This document shows positions 9,060-17,052 of a stretch of DNA of 64,000 nucleotides, piece by piece; within the stretch, counting starts at the first letter, position 1, and each line of letters starts with the position of its first letter. The DNA is taken from NCBI RefSeq assembly GCF_006715165.1, contig NZ_VFMS01000001.1, positions 1,116,001 to 1,180,000 on the forward strand, written 5' to 3'. This DNA is from Arthrobacter sp. SLBN-122 (GTDB taxonomy: Bacteria > Actinomycetota > Actinomycetes > Actinomycetales > Micrococcaceae). The translations under genes were made by a program, and so were the position numbers. The notes under the pieces are model-generated. The model was not told where the DNA came from and searched no databases. It saw only the letters and a list, made by a program, of their open reading frames with translations.

Positions 9060-9649
9060 CTGACTGCCCGGCCGTGCGCCGGGCCGCCGACGCCACCAGT
9101 AGCACTGCCGGCACCGGTCCCCGCTGTTTCGCTCCGCGTTGCCGCACGTGCCGTGAGGGTCCAGGGGATGGATGCTCCTAATGGTCCAGGCACCCGGTCC
9201 GTAACGGTGACGTTGAACCATTCACCGTCGGCAGCGACCGACGCAGCGGCCGAACTGCCGGCCAGCGTCCTCACTGTCCGTTCTACTGCCGCCGGGTCCT
9301 CGCCCCGGGCCAGCGCCCTGGCACCGGCCCGGGCTCCCTCCTCGATGCGCAGTTGCGTCATCCCCGCGGCGGCTCCGGCCAGCAGCATGGCCAGCAGTGC
9401 GAGCACGGCCGGCAGTGCCACGGCGAACTCCGCAGTGACGGCACCCCGTGCGTTTGCACCAGAGGCTGTTGGTCCGTGGTCCCCTTTGCCGCTGGCCATA
9501 CGGCCGGTCCCGTCTTCCGAGGACCTGGCTTTCAGGTTCCCGTCTTCCAAGGAACTGGCTTCGACGGGACTTGCTTCGACGGACCTGGAACCGAGGGTCC
9601 TGGAATCGAGGGCTCCAGGGAGAAGAAGCCGGGCCGGTTTAGCCGTCAC
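9056..9649 (-). CDS. tadE: TadE-family pilus-assembly protein with repetitive N-terminal extension
   Basis: A 197-residue protein. The conserved TadE motif is GAVTAEFAVALPAVLALLAMLLAG (about residues 68-91), a pilin-like N-terminus with Glu five residues after Gly, followed by RIEEGARAGARALARGED. In front of it are about 65 extra residues with roughly seven 5-residue units of the form x-(L/V)-x-x-x (ALDSR, TLGSR, SVEAS, PVEAS, SLEDG...). The GTG at 9649 overlaps the TGA of the pilin gene (GTGA). Its 3' end overlaps the next gene by 4 nt. Predicted to be a minor pseudopilin of the Flp/Tad system. Confidence 0.83.
   Translation of the reverse strand: MTAKPARLLLPGALDSRTLGSRSVEASPVEASSLEDGNLKARSSEDGTGRMASGKGDHGPTASGANARGAVTAEFAVALPAVLALLAMLLAGAAAGMTQLRIEEGARAGARALARGEDPAAVERTVRTLAGSSAAASVAADGEWFNVTVTDRVPGPLGASIPWTLTARAATRSETAGTGAGSATGGVGGPAHGRAVR
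9509..9613. repeat. Degenerate 15-bp tandem repeat inside tadE
   Basis: Seven imperfect 15-bp units in frame, encoding residues 13-47 of the TadE protein. Examples on the + strand are CTGGCTTCGACGGGA, CTTGCTTCGACGGAC and CTGGAATCGAGGGCT. The frame is kept by the multiple-of-three unit length. Confidence 0.75.
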
Positions 9650-10026
9650 GGCAGCGCCAGGGCGGTCCGGATGAGGTTGAGGAGGAAGCCACGCACCTCG
9701 TCGCTGCGGAGAATGAACACAAGCAGCCCCGCGAATCCGACTGCGGCGAGGGTGGCGATGGCGTACTCGGCAGTGGCCATACCGGCCTGTGAACCCAGCA
9801 GCCCCCCGCGCCGGACCTGAGTTCCGGTACCGCCCGAACCGGGATAGAGCTCCACGACCTTGCTGACTGCGGGGACAGAAGCTTTGGGGGCAAGGGAAGA
9901 GGCGGAAGCGTACGGTGCCCTGTTGGTGCCTGGCCGGCTGCTGTCCCGTTGTCCGGGCTTCAGGCCGGATGCGGCGAGCGCGGAGGTTCCGGCGGTGTAG
10001 TGGCGGCGGTGGTGGTTGATGTACAT
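9646..10026 (-). CDS. Flp-type pilin, DUF4244 family
   Basis: A 126-residue protein and the likely major pilin of the Tad apparatus. The C-terminal 45 residues carry a type IVb prepilin signature: QAG followed by MATAEYAIATLAAVGFAG, with Glu at +5 after the glycine cleavage site and a single hydrophobic helix. The preceding 80 residues form an unusually long leader for a Flp pilin. The start ATG 10026 has a purine-rich GGAAAGGAAA site upstream. It is separated from tadC by 162 nt, the only sizeable gap in the operon, so it may have its own promoter. No prepilin peptidase gene is seen in the window. Confidence 0.85.
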   Translation of the reverse strand: MYINHHRRHYTAGTSALAASGLKPGQRDSSRPGTNRAPYASASSLAPKASVPAVSKVVELYPGSGGTGTQVRRGGLLGSQAGMATAEYAIATLAAVGFAGLLVFILRSDEVRGFLLNLIRTALALP

Positions 10027-10188
10027 GTGGTTTCCTTTCCGTTGTGCCGGTGCTCTTCCCGGCTGTCTTGACTCTTCCCGGCCCCGCGGGAGTGGGTAAG
10101 TGGGTGGATGGGCTAAGTGGAAAAGGTGGGCAATTCAGCCTTGTGGAGGAAGGGACCGGCGCTCAGTTCCGGGCACGGCAGCTGTGGG

Positions 10189-10794
10189 TCAGCCGGATGG
10201 CACCAGGGCCAGCAGGACCGGGACGACGCCAAGGCAAATGAAAGCGGGAAGGGAACACAATCCCAGCGGAACCACCAGCTTCACGCCCAGCGAAGCGGCC
10301 CGTTTTTCCGCGGCCCTGAAGCGTTCCCGGCGAAGCCTGGCGGCCTGGGCGTAGAGGATTGCGGACGACGGCGCCCCCGTGAGTGCGGCGAAGCCCAGCG
10401 CATCCCTGAGTTCCAGGATTTCCGGGAGCCGAACGGCAGAGCTGCGCCACGCTGTTTCCCAGTCGGCACCAATGGCGAGCGCCGAGACCACGGGCCGCAG
10501 GGAGTCCCTGTATTGGGGCACGGCTGAGGCAGCCACCAGTTCCAGCGAGCGCCCGATGCCCGCGCCGGCGTCGAGCATCGCCGCGACGAGTTCGAGCATC
10601 ATGGCCGTATCCTTCAGGCCAGTACTGCGCTCACCCTCCGGCCCCTCGGCGGCGGCCGTCCGCTGTGTTCCTGGTGCGGCGTGAAACAGGTGACGGAGCC
10701 GGTGACGCGACCGGTCGGGCCCTGAACATGCAAGCCAGACAGCTGCGCCGAGCAGCAGGAACAGCGCCAGGCCCGGGGGCCAACCCGGTGTCAT
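10189..10794 (-). CDS. tadC: Type II secretion F-family inner-membrane protein (TadC-like)
   Basis: A 201-residue platform protein of the Flp/Tad pilus machine. It has an N-terminal membrane helix (GLALFLLLGAAVWLAC), the conserved cytoplasmic helical region (LELVAAMLDAGAGIGRSLELVA) and two C-terminal helices (LGVKLVVPLGLCSLPAFICLGVVPVLLAL). The ATG at 10794 overlaps the TGA of the upstream gene (ATGA) and has an AGGAG ribosome site. It is shorter than classical TadC (about 300 residues), as is usual in Actinomycetota. Confidence 0.86.
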   Translation of the reverse strand: MTPGWPPGLALFLLLGAAVWLACSGPDRSRHRLRHLFHAAPGTQRTAAAEGPEGERSTGLKDTAMMLELVAAMLDAGAGIGRSLELVAASAVPQYRDSLRPVVSALAIGADWETAWRSSAVRLPEILELRDALGFAALTGAPSSAILYAQAARLRRERFRAAEKRAASLGVKLVVPLGLCSLPAFICLGVVPVLLALVPSG

Positions 10795-11585
10795 GGCACT
10801 CCTGCCCCTGCAGCCACCGAAACAAGCCGGGCGGACCAGGCCCTCCCGGCTGCCGTGAGCACCACGCCGCCGAACAGCGCGGCCAGCCCCAGGGGTGTCC
10901 CCAGCAGGGTGGCCAGCGGGTCCACGCCCAAGGCGGCGCCCAGTCCAAGACCCATCGCCGGAAGCCAGGTCAGGAGGCGGACTGTGGCTTTGGGGCCAGC
11001 GAGAGCGGTCTGCCTGGCTGCGTCCGCATCGTCCTCCGCTTCCAGCTGGGCAGCGAACCTGGTCAGCACGTCGGCGAGCGGGCATCCGCTGGCTTCGGCG
11101 ATGTCGAAGCAGGCAGCAAGCTCAGACCAGGTCCTGGCTTCCCTGCCCCTGCGCGGGAACGCAATGGAAACAGCACGCCGGATGGCCTCCGAAACAGGGG
11201 CTCCGGTTGCCGCAGCCGCGCGTGCGGAGGCCAGGACTGCAAGTGAACCACCTGACAGCACCGGGGACGGGAATGCCGGGTGCTGCCCCTGCCGATCATC
11301 AGGGGTTCCGTATACAGTCCACAGTTCGTCCCACAGCCGCCCCGGTGTTCGTCCGCCTTTGAGCAGCGCCGCCAATTGCTGAACCACCAGGGTCAGGCCG
11401 GGTCCACGCATTCCTGCGGTACCCCTGCCGGCGTGGCTGCCCGGAGGCCGTATCCGGTTTCTCCGGCCTCCGGTCGCCTTCATGCTTTTGCCGCACGTTG
11501 AGCGCAACCTGTAGGCGGCATTCAGGGGCGGCTTGAGGAGCAGCACCACAGCGGTGCCCAGGAGCGCACAGAGGAGGACCGTCAC
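10791..11585 (-). CDS. tadB: Type II secretion F-family inner-membrane protein (TadB-like)
   Basis: A 264-residue protein. An N-terminal membrane helix (TVLLCALLGTAVVLLL) is followed by a cytoplasmic region with QQLAALLKGGRTPGRLW and SELAACFDIAEASGCPLADVL, the F-domain pattern, and C-terminal hydrophobic segments (LPAMGLGLGAALG, LAALFGGVVLTAAGRA). The GTG at 11585 overlaps the stop codon of cpaF (GTGA). It should form the membrane platform with TadC that contacts the CpaF ATPase. Confidence 0.85.
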   Translation of the reverse strand: MTVLLCALLGTAVVLLLKPPLNAAYRLRSTCGKSMKATGGRRNRIRPPGSHAGRGTAGMRGPGLTLVVQQLAALLKGGRTPGRLWDELWTVYGTPDDRQGQHPAFPSPVLSGGSLAVLASARAAAATGAPVSEAIRRAVSIAFPRRGREARTWSELAACFDIAEASGCPLADVLTRFAAQLEAEDDADAARQTALAGPKATVRLLTWLPAMGLGLGAALGVDPLATLLGTPLGLAALFGGVVLTAAGRAWSARLVSVAAGAGVP

Positions 11586-12883
11586 AGGATGTCCCCCGGG
11601 TCCATCCCCAAACGGGCCGCCAGGGCAGGCCAGCCCGGGGCCCGCGCACCTGATTCTTCAAGGGCCGGCACCACCCTCAATCCCTCCGGGCCGTCGGCAA
11701 TGAGTCCTACGCACAGGACTTCCCTGCCCCGGAGCGTCCTGCCCACATGGATGACAACATCGAGGGCGCTGGCAGCCTGGAGCCGCACGGCTTCGGGTCC
11801 CAGCCCTGCGAGCGCCCCGAGGGCGTTGAGCCTGGCGGGGACTGCTGCTGCCGTATTGGCGTGGATGGTGCCTCCGCCGCCGCTGTGCCCGGTGTTCATC
11901 GCGGTGAGGAGTTCGCGGACTTCCGCGCCCCGGCATTCGCCCACCACCAGCCTGTCCGGGCGCATGCGCAATGCCTGCCGGACGAGTTCACCCAAATCCA
12001 CTGCCCCGCCGCCTTCAAGGTTTCCGTGGCGTGATTCCAGGGCGACCACATGGGGATGGACAGGATTCAGTTCGGACGCGTCCTCGATCAGGACCAGCCG
12101 TTCCTCCGCCGAACACAGGCCCAGCAAGGTGGACAGCAGGGTGGTCTTCCCTGAGCCCGTGGCCCCGCTGATCAGGAAGCTCAGCCTCCGCTCCACTACT
12201 TTCTCCAGCACGGCCTGCAATCCCGGACCGAACATTCCACCGGACCGCAGCTCCTCCATGCTGAAGACCCGCTCCCTGCGGATCCGCACGCTCAGCAGCG
12301 TCCCGGACGTGGAAACCGGCGGCAACACGGCATGGACACGGTAGCCGCCGGCAAGCCTGACATCGACACAGGGTGAACCGTCATCCAGGCGGCGCCCGCC
12401 CGCAGCAACAAGCCTGCAGGCCAGCGCCCGCAACTGGGCCTCGCCGTCGAACAGGACGGGAACCCGCTCGATCCCGCGGCCCCGGTCCACCCAGACGGAG
12501 CCGGGAGCGTTGACGAAGATGTCCGTGACTGCGGGGTCCCGGGTGAGCTCCTGCAACGGCCCCAGTCCGTTCAGTTCGGCGCTGATCCGCTCCACCGCGG
12601 CGAGGGAACCAGCGGTGCCCAACAGCCTGCCGGTGGCCTGGACTGCCGCCGCGACGCGTGACGGCGTCACGGCTCCCGCCTCAGCCATCATGGACTCCCG
12701 GACGGATTCCAGCAGCCCGGAATCGACCCTCCTGGCGCCGGCTGTTTCCCTGCTGCCCACCGGGCGGGCTGCCTGGTGCGCTTCCAGGACGCGGGTGCTG
12801 CGCCGTGAACCCAGGCCTCCCGCCGCCGCTGCACTGCCCGTTTCACCGGCCGGAGCCGGCGGACTGCCCGCCGCGCGCCTCAT
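11582..12883 (-). CDS. cpaF: Tad/Flp pilus secretion ATPase (CpaF/TadA)
   Basis: A 433-residue hexameric ATPase that powers pilus assembly. Visible motifs are Walker A SGATGSGKTTLLSTLL, the Asp box (LVLIEDASELNPVHPHVVALESR), Walker B/His-box region MRPDRLVVGECRG, and MNTGHSGGGGTIHANT. The ATG at 12883 overlaps the stop of the upstream cpaE-like gene (ATGA); a longer reading to 12958 would run into that gene. It belongs to the TIGR03819 'heli_sec_ATPase' neighbourhood family and is a clear member. Confidence 0.93.
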   Translation of the reverse strand: MRRAAGSPPAPAGETGSAAAAGGLGSRRSTRVLEAHQAARPVGSRETAGARRVDSGLLESVRESMMAEAGAVTPSRVAAAVQATGRLLGTAGSLAAVERISAELNGLGPLQELTRDPAVTDIFVNAPGSVWVDRGRGIERVPVLFDGEAQLRALACRLVAAGGRRLDDGSPCVDVRLAGGYRVHAVLPPVSTSGTLLSVRIRRERVFSMEELRSGGMFGPGLQAVLEKVVERRLSFLISGATGSGKTTLLSTLLGLCSAEERLVLIEDASELNPVHPHVVALESRHGNLEGGGAVDLGELVRQALRMRPDRLVVGECRGAEVRELLTAMNTGHSGGGGTIHANTAAAVPARLNALGALAGLGPEAVRLQAASALDVVIHVGRTLRGREVLCVGLIADGPEGLRVVPALEESGARAPGWPALAARLGMDPGDIL

Positions 12884-14103
12884 GCCATGTCTCCCACCGT
12901 CAGGTCCTCGCCTAGCCAATCGAGCGCAGAGGCAGCAAAGCGCCGGATATTCCGGCACTTCCCCAAGTCCAGCAGTCGGCCGGATTCCATTGCTCCTGCA
13001 ACGGCGCGCAGTTCAGGTATCCGGCCCTGCACCGGCAGCCCTACAGCATCAGCGATCAGCGCACTGTCCAGGGCAGAACCGGGCCGGCCCCGGACCAACA
13101 GGGCCGCCTCCACCGGCGGAAGCTCCTGGAGCAGGCGCACCGCCGCCACTGCCGCCTTCAGCTGGGCGGGCACCACCATCAGGATCCGGTCGCAGTCCCA
13201 CGCCAGCGTATGGAGCGGCTCTGCACCCCTCCCCACGTCGAGCAGGACCAGTTCATAGCCACGGCGGGCCGCGTCAAGCACACCGGCTGCTGCGGCGGCG
13301 GCGACAGGAAGGGGCTGCTCCCGGGTGGCAGGCCAGGACAGGAAGGAAAAGCCTCCCGCGACTGGCAGGGAATCCGAGAGCTGGAGGGGGTCGATGCTTC
13401 CCCGGGCCTCAGCGAGGTCCGGCCACCGGAGCCCGGGGTTTTCCTCGGCGGCGAGGGCCAACTCCAGGCCCCCTCCCCATGGGTCGCCGTCGATGAGCAG
13501 GACACGCACCCCCAGCCCTGCTGCCGCCTGCGCGATCCAGATGGCGGCGGTGGTGGCTCCGGCCCCGCCGCAGCCGCCCGTGATGCCAAGGACCAGTCCG
13601 CCAGGGCCCGGCGACCGGGACCTGCTGAGATGGTCGGCCAGCCAGGCAGCAGCATCCGGCAGCACGGCAACACGTTCCGCCCCCAGGGCAGCCGCGAGGT
13701 GCCAGAGGCTGTCCCCTTCACCGTCGAGGCCCACCATGACCGCAGGTGTGTGCCGCCGCGGCGGCAGTTCGCGCACGTCACTGCCTACCAGGACGGCGGA
13801 CGCCGCTTCCCAATAGCGTCCAGCCTCCACAGCATCGGGCACAACGCGCAGCTGCGCAGCGGCGGCTGCCACGATACGCTCCACTTCGGCCCGGAGGACG
13901 CCGGAGGAGGTCACCAGCAGCACCTCGCCCGAACCGGCCGGCAGGGAACCACCAAGCCTTGAACCATCAGGCTTTGAACCATCAGGTTTTACCTTGTCCG
14001 GCAGCCAGGCCGCGCCGGATGACGCCACCTCCGTTGGCCGCCAGGAGGAGCCGGCGGCCTGTCCCGGTCCGGATGGGGATGCGTTCAGCTGGTGCCTGCT
14101 CAT
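12880..14103 (-). CDS. CpaE-like MinD/ParA-family protein (septum-site-determining/Ssd homologue)
   Basis: A 407-residue protein heading the tad operon. The C-terminal 250 residues are a MinD/ParA-type ATPase fold: LVLGITGGCGGAGATTAA in place of the usual KGGxGKT, LLIDGDPWGGGLE, and VLLDVGRGAEP. The deviant Walker A without the signature lysine is normal for this actinobacterial subfamily (Rv3660c-like), so it is not evidence of decay. The N-terminal part is a receiver-like domain (LLVTSSGVLRAEVERI...PAVMVGLD), preceded by a disordered tail with KPDGS repeats. It probably localises the pilus machine. Confidence 0.85.
   Translation of the reverse strand: MSRHQLNASPSGPGQAAGSSWRPTEVASSGAAWLPDKVKPDGSKPDGSRLGGSLPAGSGEVLLVTSSGVLRAEVERIVAAAAAQLRVVPDAVEAGRYWEAASAVLVGSDVRELPPRRHTPAVMVGLDGEGDSLWHLAAALGAERVAVLPDAAAWLADHLSRSRSPGPGGLVLGITGGCGGAGATTAAIWIAQAAAGLGVRVLLIDGDPWGGGLELALAAEENPGLRWPDLAEARGSIDPLQLSDSLPVAGGFSFLSWPATREQPLPVAAAAAAGVLDAARRGYELVLLDVGRGAEPLHTLAWDCDRILMVVPAQLKAAVAAVRLLQELPPVEAALLVRGRPGSALDSALIADAVGLPVQGRIPELRAVAGAMESGRLLDLGKCRNIRRFAASALDWLGEDLTVGDMA
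13930..13989. repeat. 15-bp tandem repeat in the cpaE-like gene
   Basis: Four in-frame 15-bp units encode KPDGS, KPDGS, RLGGS and LPAGS (residues 39-58). The two best units on the + strand are TTGAACCATCAGGCT and TTGAACCATCAGGTT. The repeat lies in a predicted disordered linker before the receiver-like domain. Confidence 0.75.
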
Positions 14104-14252
14104 GGAGCCACTCTGCCGCGGACACCCAACCCGGTTAAGGGAACAAACTCCGTATGTGGACAAACCGCACCACGGACACCGCTGACCCACCACCTCGAGG
14201 GCAAGCCAGACCGAACGGCAAAGCACACCGAACGGCAGGGCAGAATGGAACC

Positions 14253-15989
14253 ATGTACCTGCTGCTCGCCGCCCACCCCCACGGCGCGGCACTCCAGGAA
14301 CTGACGCAGGCGGGCCACGCCCAGCCAGCCAACCCTGAACCCCGCACCGTGGCACTCAGCGGCCTTGCCGGCGTCGTGTGCGAGCTGGAAGCCCGGCGCC
14401 CCGGCGGCCAGCCGCCGCGCTGGATCTGGCAGCGGACCCAGGACTGGTACCCGGCGCTGCTCGCATCCCGGGTGGAGGTGGAACGCTGCTATGACCTCAC
14501 CCTTTGCGGCAACATCCTGGCCTTCTCCCAGTTCAGCGCCCACACTGACTATGCCCGGAACACGGACAGGATGCCGGTGGAGGATCCCGTGCTTCCGCCA
14601 AAGGCGCTGCAGCCACCGCGTCCCCCTGCGGACCAGGGGGCCCTGTTCGACAACCCCGCCGCGGCACCGGCATCCGGCTGGACGCTTGAGGAGATCCGGG
14701 CTGAATACGCGGCCCAGCAGGCCGCGCTGGCCGCCGTGGGCACGGAGGAAAACCGTCGGAACCGCCTCCAGCTGCTGCTCGCGGCGGAGTCCGCGGCCGC
14801 CATCGTGGCCGCGGAGATGCAGCACGCCGGCGTCCCGTGGCGCGAAGACCTGCACGAACAGATCCTGGCCAGCCATCTGGGTCCCCGCCCGCCGATGGGC
14901 CAACGCCCGGTAAAGCTGGAGGCGCTGGCGGCGGAGCTGCGCACCCTGCTCAACTCACCCGGGCTGAACCCGGATTCCCCGCAGGACCTGATGCGTGCCC
15001 TGCACCGCAACGGGATCGAGGTCAAAAGCACCCGGAAGTGGGAGCTCAGGGAGTCCAGCCATCCAGCCATCGAGCCGCTGCTGGAGTACAAGAAGCTTTC
15101 CCGCCTCCATACCGCCAACGGCTGGGCCTGGCTGGATGCCTGGGTGGACGGCGGGAGGTTCCGCCCGGAGTACGTGGTGGGCGGCGTGGTGTCGGGGCGC
15201 TGGGCTTCCCGTGGCGGCGGCGCGCTGCAGATCCCCCGCCAGGTCCGCGGCGCGGTGCACGCCGACCCCGGCCACAAGCTCATCGTGGCTGATGCCTCTC
15301 AGCTGGAACCGCGCGTTTTGGCTGCGCTCGCGCAGGACTCGTCAATGGCTGAGGCGGCGCGCGACCAGGACCTGTATGCCGGGATTGCCGCCAAGGGCTT
15401 TGGCGGGGACCGGGCCAAGGCGAAGATGGCGCTGCTGGGGGCCATGTACGGGGCCACGTCCGGCGAGGCGGGCCGGCTTATGCCGCAGTTGACCCGCATC
15501 TATCCGCGCGCCGTGGACTTTGTGGAACGCGCGGCACGGACTGGTGAGTCGGGCGGGACGGTGACCACCAGGCTGGGCCGCAGCAGCCCTCCGCCGTCCG
15601 GGCAGTGGTTCCTGAGCCAGCGCTCGGCCACGGCGGAGGAGCATCGGCGGGCAGAGTCGATCGCCCGGTCCCGCGGGCGCTTCACCCGGAACTACGTGGT
15701 CCAGGGCTCGGCAGCGGACTGGGCGGCCTGCTGGCTTGCAGAATTACGACGGCGGCTGCGTGCCTTGCGGACGGCAGGAACCGGTGGCAGCGGCGGGGGT
15801 GTCCGGGCCGAGCTTGCCTTCTTCCTGCACGATGAGGTGATGGTGCACGCGCCGGCAGACGGCGTCGGCGCCTGCATCACGGCCATCGAGGAATCAGCGA
15901 AGGCGGCGAAGGAACTGCTGTTCGGCCCTATCCCTGTGGAGTTCCCGGTGAGCATGGCCGTCGTCGACTCCTACGACCTCGCCAAATAG
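14253..15989 (+). CDS. PolA-like bifunctional 3'-5' exonuclease/DNA polymerase family protein
   Basis: A 578-residue family A polymerase without a 5' nuclease domain. Polymerase motif A is IVADASQLEPRVLAAL, motif B is AKAKMALLGAMYGATSGEAG, and motif C is FFLHDEVMV with the catalytic HDE. The N-terminal 200 residues occupy the place of the proofreading exonuclease, but I see no convincing DxE motif, so proofreading may be absent. The start at 14253 (MYLLLAAHPHG) follows GGCAGGGCAGAATGGAA; an in-frame start 99 nt upstream would add a basic stretch that looks non-coding. It is divergent from the tad operon. A repair role is plausible but unproven. Confidence 0.86.
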   Translation: MYLLLAAHPHGAALQELTQAGHAQPANPEPRTVALSGLAGVVCELEARRPGGQPPRWIWQRTQDWYPALLASRVEVERCYDLTLCGNILAFSQFSAHTDYARNTDRMPVEDPVLPPKALQPPRPPADQGALFDNPAAAPASGWTLEEIRAEYAAQQAALAAVGTEENRRNRLQLLLAAESAAAIVAAEMQHAGVPWREDLHEQILASHLGPRPPMGQRPVKLEALAAELRTLLNSPGLNPDSPQDLMRALHRNGIEVKSTRKWELRESSHPAIEPLLEYKKLSRLHTANGWAWLDAWVDGGRFRPEYVVGGVVSGRWASRGGGALQIPRQVRGAVHADPGHKLIVADASQLEPRVLAALAQDSSMAEAARDQDLYAGIAAKGFGGDRAKAKMALLGAMYGATSGEAGRLMPQLTRIYPRAVDFVERAARTGESGGTVTTRLGRSSPPPSGQWFLSQRSATAEEHRRAESIARSRGRFTRNYVVQGSAADWAACWLAELRRRLRALRTAGTGGSGGGVRAELAFFLHDEVMVHAPADGVGACITAIEESAKAAKELLFGPIPVEFPVSMAVVDSYDLAK

Positions 15990-16049
15990 CCGGGCGCAAG
16001 GGCATGCTGCTGCCGAGGCTGGCAGTACCCTTGGCGACGCAAAAGTAAC

Positions 16050-16070
16050 CTACCGGGCGGTAGCTATACT
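16050..16070 (+). promoter_or_regulatory. Operator-like palindrome next to a -10 box
   Basis: CTACCGGGCGGTAG at 16050-16063 is a 6+2+6 perfect palindrome of TetR-operator type. It is followed immediately by TATACT (16065-16070), a good -10 hexamer. No clear -35 is seen. It probably serves the DUF1508 gene at 16163. Confidence 0.5.
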
Positions 16071-16162
16071 CCCCCGGTGACGGACGTTACAGTCGAAGCG
16101 GCGACTGAAGCAGACCGGTCCACACGCTGATGCAACGACGCATACCAGGGAGGTCCCCGTCC

Positions 16163-16354
16163 ATGGCGGGAAGATTTGAAATACACCGTGCAGGCGACGA
16201 GTCGTACCGGTTGAGGCTAACCGACGCCGAGGGCAACATCGTTGCGGTGTCCCCAACCTTCAAATCCCTCAGCATGCTCCGCGACGGGATCAAGGCCATG
16301 CGCGGGAATGCCGCCACCGGGATCGTGGTGGATTTGCGCCAGCAGCAGGCCTGA
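16163..16354 (+). CDS. DUF1508 (YegP-family) small protein
   Basis: A 63-residue protein with one DUF1508 unit: GRFEIHRAGDESYRLRLTD, then GNIVAVSPTFKSLSMLRDGI. The start at 16163 has a good ribosome site (GGGAGGT, 7-8 nt upstream). The family forms small beta-alpha domains of unknown role, often two per protein; this one has a single unit. It ends in QQQA at a 17-bp tandem duplication that copies the last codons and the stop. Confidence 0.82.
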   Translation: MAGRFEIHRAGDESYRLRLTDAEGNIVAVSPTFKSLSMLRDGIKAMRGNAATGIVVDLRQQQA

Positions 16355-16371
16355 GCCAGCAGCAGGCCTGA
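16338..16371. repeat. Perfect 17-bp tandem duplication across a stop codon
   Basis: GCCAGCAGCAGGCCTGA occurs twice in a row (16338-16354 and 16355-16371). The first copy includes the end and stop codon of the DUF1508 gene; the second is untranslated. It looks like a recent slippage event. Confidence 0.9.
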
Positions 16372-16374
16372 AAA

Positions 16375-17052
16375 CTAGACCCCTATCGGGTGCAGCCTGG
16401 TGCGGTCCCACGGGACGGACCAGCCGAGCTGGTCGAAGAGGCCGCTCAGGACAATGCCGGTGAATCCCCACACCACCATGCCGTTGACGGTGAAGGCAGG
16501 GCTGTCAAACGTGCGGCCCGCCCGGTGGACGGTGGCCATGACCCTGTTGTCCGGGTCCAGGAGGTCCCTGACCGGGACGCGGAACACCTGCGCTGACTCG
16601 CCGTAGTCCACCACCCGGACCGGCGACGGCGAATGCCACCACCCGAGCACGGGCGTCACCAGGAAGTTGCTGTGGGCCAGGCCCAGGTCCTGGAGCGTGC
16701 CCAGGACTTCCACCCCGCCTGCGTCCAGCCCGGTTTCCTCCTCGGCTTCCCGCAGGGCAGCCGCCACCGGCGTTTCGCCCGGGTCGATGCTGCCGCCGGG
16801 AAACGCCACCTGCCCGGGATGCGAGCCCAGGGTGTGGGCGCGCTCCAGGAGCAGGACGTCCAGGTCCGCCGGCGCCAGCGGTTTGCCGGACGCTGCCGGG
16901 ACATCATCAAGCACGCCGAAGAGCATCAGGACGGCTGCCCTGCGGGCACGGGCGGCATCAACGGTCAGCGCGGCCCAGCGTGGATCAGGCGGGCCGGCCG
17001 TTCCGGATTCCGCCCGCCGGACCAGGCCGGCCAGGTCTTCGCGTGCGCTCAC
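16375..17052 (-). CDS. Nudix hydrolase, probable CoA pyrophosphatase
   Basis: A 225-residue protein. The Nudix box is [25 protein letters not shown], with the catalytic glutamates in REAEEE. It is preceded by [20 protein letters not shown], the extension that marks CoA-hydrolysing (NudL/UPF0035-type) enzymes, which split CoA into phosphopantetheine and 3',5'-ADP. The GTG at 17052 overlaps the nth stop codon (GTGA), so the two are probably co-translated; as I recall, nth and this Nudix family are also close together in mycobacteria. The substrate is inferred from the motif. Confidence 0.87.
   Translation of the reverse strand: MSAREDLAGLVRRAESGTAGPPDPRWAALTVDAARARRAAVLMLFGVLDDVPAASGKPLAPADLDVLLLERAHTLGSHPGQVAFPGGSIDPGETPVAAALREAEEETGLDAGGVEVLGTLQDLGLAHSNFLVTPVLGWWHSPSPVRVVDYGESAQVFRVPVRDLLDPDNRVMATVHRAGRTFDSPAFTVNGMVVWGFTGIVLSGLFDQLGWSVPWDRTRLHPIGV

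Noticed and set aside
9060..9221. An N-terminal extension of the TadE-like protein by 54 codons
   Set aside because: It would lie entirely inside the tadE gene in another frame; the ATGA overlap at 9059 is a normal start for this operon.
12880..14103. The cpaE-like gene as a pseudogene because its Walker A lacks the lysine
   Set aside because: The deviant GGCGGAGATT motif is usual in the actinobacterial Ssd/CpaE subfamily, and the reading frame is intact.
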